A stretch of DNA of 31,339 nucleotides from a virus, in the IMG/VR virus record IMGVR_UViG_3300026459_000035, positions 1 through 31,339 of that record. One strand, 5' to 3'. How positions within the stretch are numbered: the first letter of the stretch is position 1; each line of letters begins with the position of its first letter. The notes below the pieces were generated by a model. That model had not been told where the DNA came from and searched no databases. It saw only the letters and a program-made list of their open reading frames with translations. Shown piece after piece: positions 1-8,552 of the stretch. Made by a program: the position numbers and the translations under genes.

Positions 1-413
1 ATAATGCTTGGACCAATTTATTAAGTAATGTTGGTGTTCAAAGATTTTCTGGAAATTATCCAACATTGGTAAACTACTATACCTTAACAAATTCCTATCA
101 AACTTATTATTATTTGCCATATTCTACTCCGTATAGTTCAAATTTTGTAAGATTAGAAGCTGCTTGTAATGTAGCCAACAATTCCGGCGGCACAGCAACT
201 TCGGTTACAATTAGAATAACATTGCAAGACGATTATGTTGACCCAGATGTATCTTCTGGATTTCCCGCAGGAACTAATCCTCCTTCAGGAACAGTTGACG
301 GAACAATAACAATTACTGTAGACGAATTAAAAGCATCGGGGTTGATGCAACCATCGGGGACATTTACCGTAAATAGCCCAAGCTATTCGCTTTCAGCGAT
401 TAGCACTACGTAA
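1..413 (+). CDS. Tail-fibre/structural protein, C-terminal part (5' end outside window)
   Basis: The reading frame is open from the left edge (first full codon at position 3), so this is the C-terminal end of a longer protein; the internal TTG at 66 has no convincing ribosome binding site. The visible part is rich in Ser, Thr, Asn, Gly and Tyr and looks like beta-structured fibre protein. It aligns by eye with the C-terminus of the next gene: an N/S-W-x-N-L-L-x-S-V-G segment, then V-A-N-N-S-G/T-G-T-A, then V-D-G-T, and finally G-(L/V)-M-Q-P ... F-T-V-(N/E)-S-P-S. The two are therefore tandem paralogues. Related proteins in T4-like marine phages are, as I recall, structural proteins thought to belong to tail fibres. 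The exact role is inferred. Confidence 0.75.
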   Translation, partial: NAWTNLLSNVGVQRFSGNYPTLVNYYTLTNSYQTYYYLPYSTPYSSNFVRLEAACNVANNSGGTATSVTIRITLQDDYVDPDVSSGFPAGTNPPSGTVDGTITITVDELKASGLMQPSGTFTVNSPSYSLSAISTT

Positions 414-441
414 TCTTTTAAATACATCTGAGGAATAACAG

Positions 442-1392
442 ATGCCAGCGGTAAATGATAAGATATCAAAAACTGACTATAACAACATACGAGACAAAGT
501 AGCTAGTGTTCTCGGAACAAGCCTTACCTCAAATTCCACCTATGGTTATGGACAGGTGCTACAAAGCACACAGGTAACAGAATCTAATAGAATAACAGTA
601 AATCATATAGCCAATTTGCGTTATGATATTATAAATGCATGGGTCCATTTAAACGGATCAGCCCCTGCTCTAGTTTCTGTAGTGGAAGGTGATACTATTC
701 GATATGATCCAACTACAGCACCAGTAAGCCAGTTTGACACTTTTGCAAATACCTTAATAGCTAATAGGCTTTCGACACCTCACTCTAGCCAACGAATTAC
801 AGTTAATAAAGGAACGACTTCTACTACGTGGCCAGGACTTTACGGATCAGCATGGACATCATTGGCTAATTGCACTATCACCGCAAGTTTTAGTTCTGCA
901 GAAAAAGCAAGGCATTTCTTTAATTCGGGCGGAACTATTAGTTTTACATCGGCTCAATCTGCAGGATCAGCAACTAACCAAAATTTATCTTGGAGAAATC
1001 TTTTGGCTTCGGTTGGACAGCAATCTTGGGGAGGAAATACTCCAGGATCAGGAACCTCACCCGGCGACGGACAAAACTTTTATAGATGCACTAATACATT
1101 TAATCTTTGGTATTCTGCATCAGCTTCATCACCATACGGATCAAACACTTATAAAATCTATGCAAGAACTCCGTTTGTAGCAAATAATTCTACAGGAACT
1201 GCTAACACAATAGAATTTTTAATCGAGTTTGTCGACGGACACGTTGGACTAGGTGGCGGCCCTGACTCAGTCGACGGAACATTCCAAATTGCAGTTGAAA
1301 CTCTAGAAGCATTCGGAGTTATGCAACCGATCACTGCTGGAAATTTCACAGTAGAATCTCCCTCTCTAACACTAGGTGCAATAATAGCTTAA
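442..1392 (+). CDS. Tail-fibre-like structural protein
   Basis: A 316-residue protein with a GAGGAA Shine-Dalgarno sequence (430-435) before the ATG. The first 70 residues (D-Y-N-N-I-R-D-K-V near residue 12, then G-Y-G-Q near 36, then N-L-R-Y-D near 58) match, from memory, the N-terminal module of structural or fibre proteins in T4-like cyanophages. The rest is low-complexity Ser/Thr/Asn/Gly with aromatic residues, typical of beta-rich fibres. The last 130 residues are paralogous to the preceding protein. It probably forms part of the virion's host-contact apparatus. It directly precedes the glycosyltransferase/radical SAM cassette, so it is a possible substrate for it, but nothing in the sequence proves this. 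Confidence 0.75.
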   Translation: MPAVNDKISKTDYNNIRDKVASVLGTSLTSNSTYGYGQVLQSTQVTESNRITVNHIANLRYDIINAWVHLNGSAPALVSVVEGDTIRYDPTTAPVSQFDTFANTLIANRLSTPHSSQRITVNKGTTSTTWPGLYGSAWTSLANCTITASFSSAEKARHFFNSGGTISFTSAQSAGSATNQNLSWRNLLASVGQQSWGGNTPGSGTSPGDGQNFYRCTNTFNLWYSASASSPYGSNTYKIYARTPFVANNSTGTANTIEFLIEFVDGHVGLGGGPDSVDGTFQIAVETLEAFGVMQPITAGNFTVESPSLTLGAIIA

Positions 1393-1405
1393 TATTTTTT
1401 TCTTC

Positions 1406-1442
1406 AGTTATCTAGCAAAATAAATAAACTGCGCAGATAACT
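1406..1442. repeat. Inverted repeat in the leader of the accessory cassette
   Basis: AGTTATCT (1406-1413) and AGATAACT (1435-1442) are perfect 8-base inverted arms around a 21-base loop. They lie in the only sizeable gap (60 bases) between the fibre gene and the cassette, and the right arm touches the AGGAG ribosome binding site at 1443-1447. No T-run follows, so this is not a typical terminator. A leader hairpin or protein-binding site is possible. Confidence 0.35.
1419..1426 (+). promoter_or_regulatory. Possible T4-type late promoter (one mismatch)
   Basis: AATAAATA differs at one position from the T4 late consensus TATAAATA. It lies 26 bases before the ATG at 1453, inside the loop of the inverted repeat at 1406-1442. 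It is well placed to start transcription of the plus-strand cassette together with late (structural) genes. Such a match is common by chance in AT-rich DNA, so support is weak. Confidence 0.3.
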
Positions 1443-1452
1443 AGGAGAAATT

Positions 1453-1803
1453 ATGCAAGAGCATCTCAAACAAGCTCTAGATTTTGCCAATTACAGGCAA
1501 ACACTATCAATCCAAAGAAGAACCCTTAAAGAAAAAATTGATTCTAGATTAACCTACGGCCATGCCGGAGGCCTGTTTAAAATTGATAGAACGTTAATTT
1601 CTTTTGTTAATATGCTGATAGATCAAGGAAGAACATCAGGTGTTCCAATAATCGACAGCAATGAAAATCCAATCCTCATAGAAAATTTAGAATCTTTTAG
1701 AGATGAGATCATGGATAGATATTTTTCAGCTACTCAAGAATACTACGAAGAATATCAAAAAATTAAAAAAAGTAGATCAGTTGAAAAATTAGTCGATCTA
1801 TGA
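1453..1803 (+). CDS. Small helical protein of unknown function
   Basis: A 116-residue protein starting at ATG after a strong AGGAG (1443-1447). It is mainly charged and probably helical, with a conserved-looking G-H-A-G-G-L-F-K-I-D segment at residues 36-45 and a Lys/Tyr/Glu-rich C-terminal helix. I do not recognise the family. It is the first gene of the cassette, and its TGA overlaps the next ATG (ATGA), so it is probably translationally coupled to the glycosyltransferase that follows. A phage-specific accessory or scaffold role is possible but unsupported. Confidence 0.75.
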   Translation: MQEHLKQALDFANYRQTLSIQRRTLKEKIDSRLTYGHAGGLFKIDRTLISFVNMLIDQGRTSGVPIIDSNENPILIENLESFRDEIMDRYFSATQEYYEEYQKIKKSRSVEKLVDL

Positions 1804-2663
1804 AAAAGGGTGTTTTAATATTTGCTCATAATAATCGAGACGTTGACTATGCGTTAATGTCAATCATCTCTGGCGGACTTGCTAAAAAGCACTTAGGTAT
1901 ATCAGCAACACTAGTAACTGATCCTACAACAGTTGATTGGTTAATAACTTCTAAAAAATTTGAATTAGCCGCAAAGATCTTTGATCAAATTATATCAATT
2001 GACAAACCGGAAACTGATAACAAGAGAAAATTATATGATGGGCTAAACAATAAGATTGTTCCGTTTGTTAATTCTAATAGATGTTCTGCATGGGACTTGA
2101 CTCCTTACGATAAAACATTAGTTATAGACAGCGATTTTTTAATATTTTCTGATAGGTTAAATCATTATTGGGATTTAGATTTTGATATTTTGATTGGAAA
2201 TTCTGCTTTCGATATAGTAGACGATTCTAGATTAGGTTACCATGATCGATATATTTCGGATACCGGTATACATATGAATTGGGCCACTACTGTTATGTTT
2301 ACTAAAAACCATTATTCGAAATTATTTTTTGAAACTGTAGAATTAGTAAAAGAAAAATATCAATTTTACGGAGATCTTTTTAGATTCTCTACAGCACAAT
2401 TTAGGAACGATATTGCTTTTAGTGTAGCCAAACATATACTTGGAGGTTTTGAAACAGACAAGTTTTCAGACTTGCCACCGATACTAACTACCTTAGACAA
2501 AGATATTTTACATTCTGTTGATAGAAATGGAAAATTAGTATTCTTGGCTTCTCCTAAGCTCAGTGATAAATTTTGTGTAGCATCAATAAAAGACATGGAT
2601 GTCCATGTAATGAATAAACAAAGCATTATAAGACATGCAGATACATTATTGGAGTTAATATGA
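1800..2663 (+). CDS. GT-A-like glycosyltransferase (putative)
   Basis: A 287-residue protein. The N-terminus is a beta-alpha unit (K-K-G-V-L-I-F-A-H) as in GT-A folds, and V-I-D-S-D-F-L-I-F supplies a D-x-D metal/nucleotide-sugar motif near residue 100 with the expected hydrophobic strand before it. The length fits a small GT8-like enzyme. It probably transfers a sugar from a nucleotide-sugar donor; the acceptor is unknown. It is a distant paralogue of the next gene, which has L-D-V-D-M-L-F at the equivalent place. Start and stop overlap both neighbours by 4 bases, placing it firmly in the cassette. The family assignment comes from motif and layout only. Confidence 0.55.
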   Translation: MKKGVLIFAHNNRDVDYALMSIISGGLAKKHLGISATLVTDPTTVDWLITSKKFELAAKIFDQIISIDKPETDNKRKLYDGLNNKIVPFVNSNRCSAWDLTPYDKTLVIDSDFLIFSDRLNHYWDLDFDILIGNSAFDIVDDSRLGYHDRYISDTGIHMNWATTVMFTKNHYSKLFFETVELVKEKYQFYGDLFRFSTAQFRNDIAFSVAKHILGGFETDKFSDLPPILTTLDKDILHSVDRNGKLVFLASPKLSDKFCVASIKDMDVHVMNKQSIIRHADTLLELI

Positions 2664-3499
2664 AGTTTGGATATCTATTAGTAGTTTCTGAACATCCTGA
2701 AATAGACTATCTTAAGTTAGCTTATGCTTTGGCATTGAGTATAAAAAATACACAACGTCCGGGCTACGATCAGGTAGCGTTAGTTATTGACGATAGAAAA
2801 AAATTAAAAAATTTAAAAAGCTCTTGGGTGTTCAACCATGTTATAGAATGGAATCAAGAAACTTTCTGGGACGGAAGATCTTGGATGGACAAACTTACCC
2901 CGTTTGAAAACACAGTTTGTCTTGACGTAGACATGTTGTTTACCAGAGACTACAGTCATTGGATTGATTATTTTATAGACAACTGTGAATTGTATGTAGC
3001 CAATAAAAGCTATACCTATAGAGGTGAATTAGTAATAGACGATTTTTATAGACGAGCATTTACTAAAAATCAATTGCCTAATTTGTATAGTTTTTATACG
3101 TTCTTTAAAAAAGACAGCGAATTAGCCAAAGATTTTTTTGAACTAGGTAGACATATTATAAAAAATCCTACAGAATTTTCTAATAATTTCTTAACAGATT
3201 TGAAACCAAAGGTAGTTGGCACAGACGAAGCGTTTGCCTTAGCAGCAAAGATATTAGACATATCTGATCAAATAGCCTACGACCTTGAATTTCCTAGAAT
3301 CGTTCATATGAAACCAATGGTGCAAAATTGGCCATGGCCTGCAAACTTATGCAGTGATCATGTGGGATTTTATTTGAACCGAAAAGGAAAAATAAAAATA
3401 GGAAACTATGAGCAACATGATATTGTTCACTATGTTGAGAAAGATAAAATTGATGACGAAATGATTAATATTTTAGAGGAAATTGTATGGAAGAACTAA
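2660..3499 (+). CDS. GT-A-like glycosyltransferase (putative), paralogue of the preceding gene
   Basis: A 279-residue protein. It has an N-terminal strand (G-Y-L-L-V-V-S-E), a stretch typical of a nucleotide-sugar binding fold (Y-A-L-A-L-S-I-K-N at residues 22-30), and V-C-L-D-V-D-M-L-F near residue 90 carrying the D-x-D motif. A late G-T-D-E-A-F-A-L segment near residue 190 resembles the D-E acceptor-side motif seen in several GT-A families. The ATG overlaps the previous stop (ATGA). The 3' end overlaps the next gene by 13 bases, and the overlap contains that gene's GAGGAA ribosome binding site. Acceptor and sugar are unknown. Confidence 0.55.
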   Translation: MKFGYLLVVSEHPEIDYLKLAYALALSIKNTQRPGYDQVALVIDDRKKLKNLKSSWVFNHVIEWNQETFWDGRSWMDKLTPFENTVCLDVDMLFTRDYSHWIDYFIDNCELYVANKSYTYRGELVIDDFYRRAFTKNQLPNLYSFYTFFKKDSELAKDFFELGRHIIKNPTEFSNNFLTDLKPKVVGTDEAFALAAKILDISDQIAYDLEFPRIVHMKPMVQNWPWPANLCSDHVGFYLNRKGKIKIGNYEQHDIVHYVEKDKIDDEMINILEEIVWKN

Positions 3500-4089
3500 T
3501 ATTAAATTTTCCTCCTCTGAAATATAAAGCAGAATATGATATAGATTCGGGTGCGGTATTAGCGGTCGGACCTGATCATTATTTTGGATCTAAAGAAAAT
3601 GTAATAGATTTAGATCAAGAAACCGCCGAACTAATCATGGACGGAAAAATTAAAATACATTCTTGTTTTGTCGACTTAGTTAATAACGAATTAGACATCA
3701 CTGAAACAAAAAGTATTTTTAAAATTGATAATGTTCTGCATCGAATAACCGAAAAGAAATGGTCTAAAATTGAAAAGCCAGATGTATACATTTCATATAA
3801 TTCTAAAAAGAAAACTATCAAGTTTGAACTAAGCGAAGAATTTAAAGGAACTAAAAAGTTACCAAAGAAATTTCATCCTATAAAACAAAGAAGAATAAAT
3901 TGGAATGGTGAAACCGAAATGAGTTTTATGATTACCGATTACAATGATCCCAACTTGCTTTTTGAGATGATTTCGTTTAAAATAAATGATATAGTGGAAA
4001 AATCTATCTCTTTAAAAATAGATGTTCCAGAAAAATTTAGCGTCTATACACGAAGAATTTTTAAAAATTATGTATTCGAGATTAAATGA
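3487..4089 (+). CDS. Protein of unknown function in glycosyltransferase cassette
   Basis: A 200-residue protein with no motif I recognise. It is rich in Lys, Ile and Glu, has short hydrophobic strands and probably a beta-rich fold, with no signal peptide or membrane segment. The start is supported by GAGGAA just upstream, inside the previous gene. It lies between two pairs of glycosyltransferase-like genes and is coupled to the next by ATGA. A carbohydrate-binding or virion-associated role would fit the place but is only a guess. Confidence 0.7.
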   Translation: MEELILNFPPLKYKAEYDIDSGAVLAVGPDHYFGSKENVIDLDQETAELIMDGKIKIHSCFVDLVNNELDITETKSIFKIDNVLHRITEKKWSKIEKPDVYISYNSKKKTIKFELSEEFKGTKKLPKKFHPIKQRRINWNGETEMSFMITDYNDPNLLFEMISFKINDIVEKSISLKIDVPEKFSVYTRRIFKNYVFEIK

Positions 4090-4997
4090 AAACAGTTGAA
4101 TTTGACGTTGTATTTTTAAGTTACGATGAACCCAATGCAGATCTACATTACGCAGATCTGTGTAATAAAGTTCCCTGGGCTAAACGTGTTCACGGAGTCA
4201 AAGGCAGCGATCATGCACATAAAGCCGCAGCAGAATTATCAGAAACTGATTGGTTCATTACTGTTGACGCAGACAATATAGTAGATCCAAAATTTTTCGA
4301 TTTAGATCTAGATATGTCTGATCCTAAGATACAGGTCTATGGATGGTGCGGTCGTAACAAAATCAATGGTCTTCGTTACGGTAACGGTGGATTGAAAATC
4401 TGGAAGAAAGATTTTGTCCTCGGTATGAAAACGCATGAAAATTCAGACAGTGATAGAGCACAGGTAGATTTTTGTTGGGAAGATGGATATCGTAATTTTC
4501 CTAGAGTTTATAGCGAAAGCATTATTACAGGTAGTCCCTTCCAGGCATGGCGAGCAGGATTCCGTGAAGGTGTTAAAATGACACTGCTGGACGGAGTAAA
4601 AGTTCCTCCACAAGAAATTAAAGAACGTATCTGGTGGCATAATATCCATAGATTACGGATGTGGTCAACAGTAGGAGCTCATGAAGAAAATGGTATCTAT
4701 GCAGTATACGGTGCTAGACTAGGAACTTGGTTGGCAAATTGCACAGACTGGAATTATGTTGAAGTTAGAGATTTTGAAATCCTAAGAGGAATATGGAATC
4801 AATACGGTCGTCCATATGAAGAAGTAAATGCTCACGGCCTAATAGATGAAATACAATCATTGGGAGATAAGTTAAAAGTTAATCTAGGATTAGATTGGCC
4901 CTGGCTAGACGCAGCACAGAGCAAATACACATTAGATTTATATGACGAAACTATTAATCTTGGGTTAACTTATTATGTGATGCCTGAAAATGTATGA
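4086..4997 (+). CDS. GT-A-like glycosyltransferase domain protein (VDADN type)
   Basis: A 303-residue protein. It opens with F-D-V-V-F-L-S-Y-D-E-P and contains V-H-G-V-K-G-S near residue 37 and W-F-I-T-V-D-A-D-N-I-V near residue 57. The D-A-D is the likely D-x-D motif of a GT-2-like catalytic domain. A G-x-x-Y-G-N-G-G segment follows near residue 100, then F-Q-A-W-R-A-G-F-R-E-G near 155, both shared with the next protein. The two are clear paralogues. The shared G-N-G-G and R-x-(A/G)-F-R-E positions look like active-site or core residues. The ATG overlaps the previous stop. Substrates are unknown; enzymes of this sort occur in other marine phages, as I recall. Confidence 0.6.
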   Translation: MKTVEFDVVFLSYDEPNADLHYADLCNKVPWAKRVHGVKGSDHAHKAAAELSETDWFITVDADNIVDPKFFDLDLDMSDPKIQVYGWCGRNKINGLRYGNGGLKIWKKDFVLGMKTHENSDSDRAQVDFCWEDGYRNFPRVYSESIITGSPFQAWRAGFREGVKMTLLDGVKVPPQEIKERIWWHNIHRLRMWSTVGAHEENGIYAVYGARLGTWLANCTDWNYVEVRDFEILRGIWNQYGRPYEEVNAHGLIDEIQSLGDKLKVNLGLDWPWLDAAQSKYTLDLYDETINLGLTYYVMPENV

Positions 4998-6042
4998 TAT
5001 ATTTTTTGTTAGTCGAACTCGAATAGAAGAAAAAACTTGGGAAGATATCAAGGAAAAATATCCTCGGGCACAAAAAATAGAACACGCCAAAACATTTGAA
5101 GATGTAAGATCACGAGCCTTTACTAAACATTTTTGGGTAGTGTGGGATCATATAGAACTGAGAGATGAATGGAAGTTTGAATATGTGATTCCTAAATGGG
5201 ATGAAGAATACATACACGTTTTTAAAAATAACGACCATTATGACGGAGTTTGTATTTTTCATAAAAGCCACAAAATTTTACAACGGGAATGGGACTATCG
5301 TTTCTTTACAAAGAAAAAAGAAATAGATATTTTAGCTAGCCGTCCTAAAACTTTTGATATAGTCTTTATATCTTATAACGAATCGTTTGCAGATAACAAT
5401 TGGCATAATCTTTTAGCCAAGGCAGACGGTTATCGCTGTTATAGAGTAAACGGAGTAAAAGGCATACACCAAGCGCACATAGCCGCAGCAAATATGGTAG
5501 GAACAGAGATGTTCTGGGTAGTCGACGCTGATGCTGAACTAGTTGACACTTTTGATTTTGATTATCAGATACCTTTTTATGATTTCAATGCCAAGTCTAC
5601 TGTTCATGTATGGAAGAGTCGTAACCCAGTTAACGGATTAGAATATGGCAATGGCGGCGTAAAATTACTACCCACTGACATGACTAAAAACATGGACCTG
5701 TCTAAGCCCGATATGACTACTAGCATTAGTAAACAATTTAAACCCATGCAGTCAATATCAAATATTACAAGATTTAATACTGACCCTTTTACTACATGGC
5801 GAAGTGCTTTTAGAGAATGTAGTAAATTAGCAAGTCGTGTTATTGATCGACAAGATGATAAAGAAACACAAGAGCGGTTAGATATATGGTGCGAAAAATC
5901 TACAGATGAATATGCTCTCGCTGGTGCTCAAGCCGGCCGCGCCTTTGGATCTGCTAATCGCACTGATCTTGAAACACTGAAAAAAATCAATGATTATGAT
6001 TGGTTAAAGGAACAATTTGATGGACGATATAGTAAGGATTAA
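4990..6042 (+). CDS. GT-A-like protein with a degenerate N-terminal copy of the domain
   Basis: A 350-residue paralogue of the preceding gene. The full-length domain starts near residue 118 (F-D-I-V-F-I-S-Y-N-E), with V-N-G-V-K-G-I-H and W-V-V-D-A-D-A-E-L-V carrying the D-x-D, then Y-G-N-G-G and W-R-S-A-F-R-E-C. Residues 1-85 appear to repeat the first part of the same domain: Y-D-I-F-F-V-S at the start, and F-W-V-V-W-D-H-I-E-L near 48 where the D-x-D should be. That copy has lost D-A-D and is probably structural or regulatory. Only the second copy is likely catalytic. Its 3' end overlaps the first radical SAM gene by 23 bases. Confidence 0.55.
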   Translation: MYDIFFVSRTRIEEKTWEDIKEKYPRAQKIEHAKTFEDVRSRAFTKHFWVVWDHIELRDEWKFEYVIPKWDEEYIHVFKNNDHYDGVCIFHKSHKILQREWDYRFFTKKKEIDILASRPKTFDIVFISYNESFADNNWHNLLAKADGYRCYRVNGVKGIHQAHIAAANMVGTEMFWVVDADAELVDTFDFDYQIPFYDFNAKSTVHVWKSRNPVNGLEYGNGGVKLLPTDMTKNMDLSKPDMTTSISKQFKPMQSISNITRFNTDPFTTWRSAFRECSKLASRVIDRQDDKETQERLDIWCEKSTDEYALAGAQAGRAFGSANRTDLETLKKINDYDWLKEQFDGRYSKD

Positions 6043-7387
6043 AAAATTTATTCCTATAATGAACGAGATTAGCCCAACATTTTGTTTAGCTAAGTGGCAC
6101 CATACGACTATCTATTTGCAAACTGGAGAAACTCATAGTTGCTATCATCCAGCTCCACATAAAATTTCGTTGGATGAAATTATTATTGATCCTAGTGCTT
6201 TACATAATACCAATCAAAAAAAACACGAACGCCTTGAAATGCTTAATGGTGGAAAACCTAGTGGCTGTAATTACTGTTGGAACATTGAAGCGTTGGGTGA
6301 AGATTATATCAGTGATAGAAAAGAACGTAATTCGACAATTTATACACCAGAGCGATTTCAGCAGATTAAAGAAGGTGACTGGGATCAAAACATAAATCCA
6401 CAATACATCGAAATATCATTTGGTAACGAGTGTAATTTTAAATGCGGATATTGTCATCCTAAACATTCTAGTAGTTATTATAAAGAAATAAAAGATCATG
6501 GTCCTTATGACATGGTTAAAAATCATCGCAACGATATTGATTGGTTTAGGATTTACGAGGAAGAAGAAAACCCTTATGTTGAAGCATGGTGGCGCTGGTG
6601 GCCCGAAGTTCGTAAAACGTTAACGATCCTTCGTATCACAGGAGGCGAGCCTTTATTACAACAAAGCACATGGAGATTGTTAGAAGATCTAGAAAAGAAT
6701 CCGTTACCTAATCTCGAACTGAATATTAATACAAACTTTGGAGCCAAGCCTGTATTAATAGATCGTCTTGTAGAAAAAGTCAACAATTTAGTTAATGGTA
6801 AGAAAATAAGAGATTTTAAAATTTTTACCAGCATGGATACATGGAATGAACAAGCTGAATATATTAGAACTGGATTAGATATTAATGCTTGGGAAAAGAA
6901 TTTAGACACTTATCTAACTAGAACAAATTTGCCTATAACATTTATGATCACTTTTAATATTTTAACAGTAACTAATTTTCAAAGTCTGTTAGAAAAAATA
7001 TTAGAGTGGAGATCAAAATATAATGGAAGTAATCAAAATAAATGGCAGCGTGTAAGATTTGATACTCCGTTTCTAAAAGAACCTTTACAATATGACATGA
7101 ATATTTTGCCTAAAGAACAGTTCATGCCTTATATGTATAGTCATTTACAATTTATAAAAGACAGAATGGATGACTATGATAGAACTAAATTTAGTGATTT
7201 AGAATATGAAAAATTTAGACGTGTGGTTGATTATATGCAAAACACAAATTACGACCATGAAAAAATACAAGAAGGGCGCAGAGATTTTTATCAATGGTTC
7301 ACTGAATATGATCGACGTAGAGGAACAGATTTTATAAAAACTTTTCCAGAATTAAAAGACTTTTATTATGAATGTAGCACCGTCTAA
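6020..7387 (+). CDS. Radical SAM protein with N-terminal twitch domain
   Basis: About 455 residues. The 4Fe-4S/SAM motif is C-N-F-K-C-G-Y-C (C-x3-C-x2-C) near residue 138, followed by a glycine-rich I-T-G-G-E-P-L near 212, the usual GGE motif. Before the radical SAM domain lies a Cys-containing region (F-C-L-A-K-W, then S-C-Y-H, then C-N-Y-C near 83-86) that resembles a truncated SPASM (twitch) domain placed at the N-terminus, a family I recall from marine phages. It probably performs SAM-radical chemistry on a peptide, sugar or small molecule. The ATG at 6020 has AAAGGAA 7 bases upstream; an internal ATG at 6059 is an alternative. It overlaps the next radical SAM gene by 20 bases. Confidence 0.85.
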   Translation: MDDIVRIKKFIPIMNEISPTFCLAKWHHTTIYLQTGETHSCYHPAPHKISLDEIIIDPSALHNTNQKKHERLEMLNGGKPSGCNYCWNIEALGEDYISDRKERNSTIYTPERFQQIKEGDWDQNINPQYIEISFGNECNFKCGYCHPKHSSSYYKEIKDHGPYDMVKNHRNDIDWFRIYEEEENPYVEAWWRWWPEVRKTLTILRITGGEPLLQQSTWRLLEDLEKNPLPNLELNINTNFGAKPVLIDRLVEKVNNLVNGKKIRDFKIFTSMDTWNEQAEYIRTGLDINAWEKNLDTYLTRTNLPITFMITFNILTVTNFQSLLEKILEWRSKYNGSNQNKWQRVRFDTPFLKEPLQYDMNILPKEQFMPYMYSHLQFIKDRMDDYDRTKFSDLEYEKFRRVVDYMQNTNYDHEKIQEGRRDFYQWFTEYDRRRGTDFIKTFPELKDFYYECSTV

Positions 7388-8552
7388 TACCTTTTGTATA
7401 CTTCCTTGGATACACATATATGTGAACCCTGACGGCAGTGTTTTGCCTTGCTGTATAGGTAACCATCATCTACATCTCGGCAACACAAAAACAAATACCA
7501 TTTCTCAAATCTGGAACAGCGATCAATATAAAGAAATGAGAAAAAATATGCTAACAGGCAAACGATGCGATCAATGCACAGCCTGTTATCGTAGCGAGGA
7601 CGTTGGCCTTAACAGTTTTAGGATCAGTGTCAATAAGCAATACAACAAGCATTTTGATATAATAAAAGAAACAGAATCTGACGGATTTTTGCCTTCGATG
7701 AATTTACGTTACTTCGATGTCCGTTGGAGTAATATATGTAATTTTAAATGTAGATCGTGCAGCGGAACTTACAGTTCTAGTTGGGCTACTGAAGAAAAAA
7801 GATCAAACGTTTATATTTTTGCCGGCGGTGATAATAACGATAATCTCTATGAACAATTTTTGCCTTACTTAAAAGATATTGAAGAATTTTATTTTGCTGG
7901 AGGCGAGCCTTTACTCACAGACAAGCACTATGATATTTTAGAATATCTAATTAGTATAGGTAAGACTGATGTAAAATTAAGATATAACACCAATCTTAGT
8001 TCTTTATCTTATAAAGGTAAATCTGTTTTAGAATTATGGAAACATTTTCGTAATGTTAACATAGATGCTAGTTTAGACAGTTGGGGAGAAAGGGCAGAAT
8101 ATATTCGAGAAGGAACTAATTGGAATATTATAGAACACAATATAAAAAGCATTCAACAGCATACACCTCACGTAAATCTACAGATTAACTCTGTAATATC
8201 AGTTTTTAATATTTCAACTACCGCAGATTTTTACAGTTATCTTATTAAGAATGATATTTTTAACAAACACACGTTTTATCCTAATTTTTATAATTTATTA
8301 AATCCTTCGTTTTATAGTGTTAATGTTTTGCCAGATGAATTCAAAATAAGAATAAAAAACAGATTACAATCTGTATCTGTATCTAAAAATATAGATCAAA
8401 AAATACAAGATATAATAAAATTTTTGGATGCTAGCTCTTACGATGAAAATTTACACAAAGAATTTATTGAAAAAACAAAATATTATGATAGCATAAGAAA
8501 TAGAAATTTTATAGAAACCTTTCCTGAAATAAAGGAATTATTCCATGTCTAA
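7368..8552 (+). CDS. Radical SAM protein with N-terminal twitch domain (second copy)
   Basis: A 394-residue protein with the same layout as its upstream neighbour. The N-terminal twitch region has F-C-I-L-P-W, then V-L-P-C-C-I-G at residues 25-31 and C-D-Q-C-T-A-C at 67-73, enough Cys ligands for an auxiliary Fe-S cluster. The radical SAM motif is C-N-F-K-C-R-S-C (C124, C128, C131), followed by F-A-G-G-E-P-L near 176. The N-terminal region resembles SPASM domains (P-D-G-x-V-x-P-C-C) more closely than the upstream copy does. The two adjacent, overlapping enzymes may act in sequence or as partners. The substrate is unknown; the surrounding glycosyltransferases suggest sugar or virion modification. 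Confidence 0.85.
   Translation: MNVAPSNTFCILPWIHIYVNPDGSVLPCCIGNHHLHLGNTKTNTISQIWNSDQYKEMRKNMLTGKRCDQCTACYRSEDVGLNSFRISVNKQYNKHFDIIKETESDGFLPSMNLRYFDVRWSNICNFKCRSCSGTYSSSWATEEKRSNVYIFAGGDNNDNLYEQFLPYLKDIEEFYFAGGEPLLTDKHYDILEYLISIGKTDVKLRYNTNLSSLSYKGKSVLELWKHFRNVNIDASLDSWGERAEYIREGTNWNIIEHNIKSIQQHTPHVNLQINSVISVFNISTTADFYSYLIKNDIFNKHTFYPNFYNLLNPSFYSVNVLPDEFKIRIKNRLQSVSVSKNIDQKIQDIIKFLDASSYDENLHKEFIEKTKYYDSIRNRNFIETFPEIKELFHV

Noticed and set aside
398-419. Short stem (GATTA/TAATC) followed by TTTT after the first fibre gene as a terminator
   Set aside because: Only 5 base pairs with an 8-base loop and almost no GC; too weak to support.
6574-6909. Minus-strand open frame opposite the first radical SAM gene
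   Set aside because: Lies fully inside a gene with clear motifs and has no ribosome binding site or recognisable domain.
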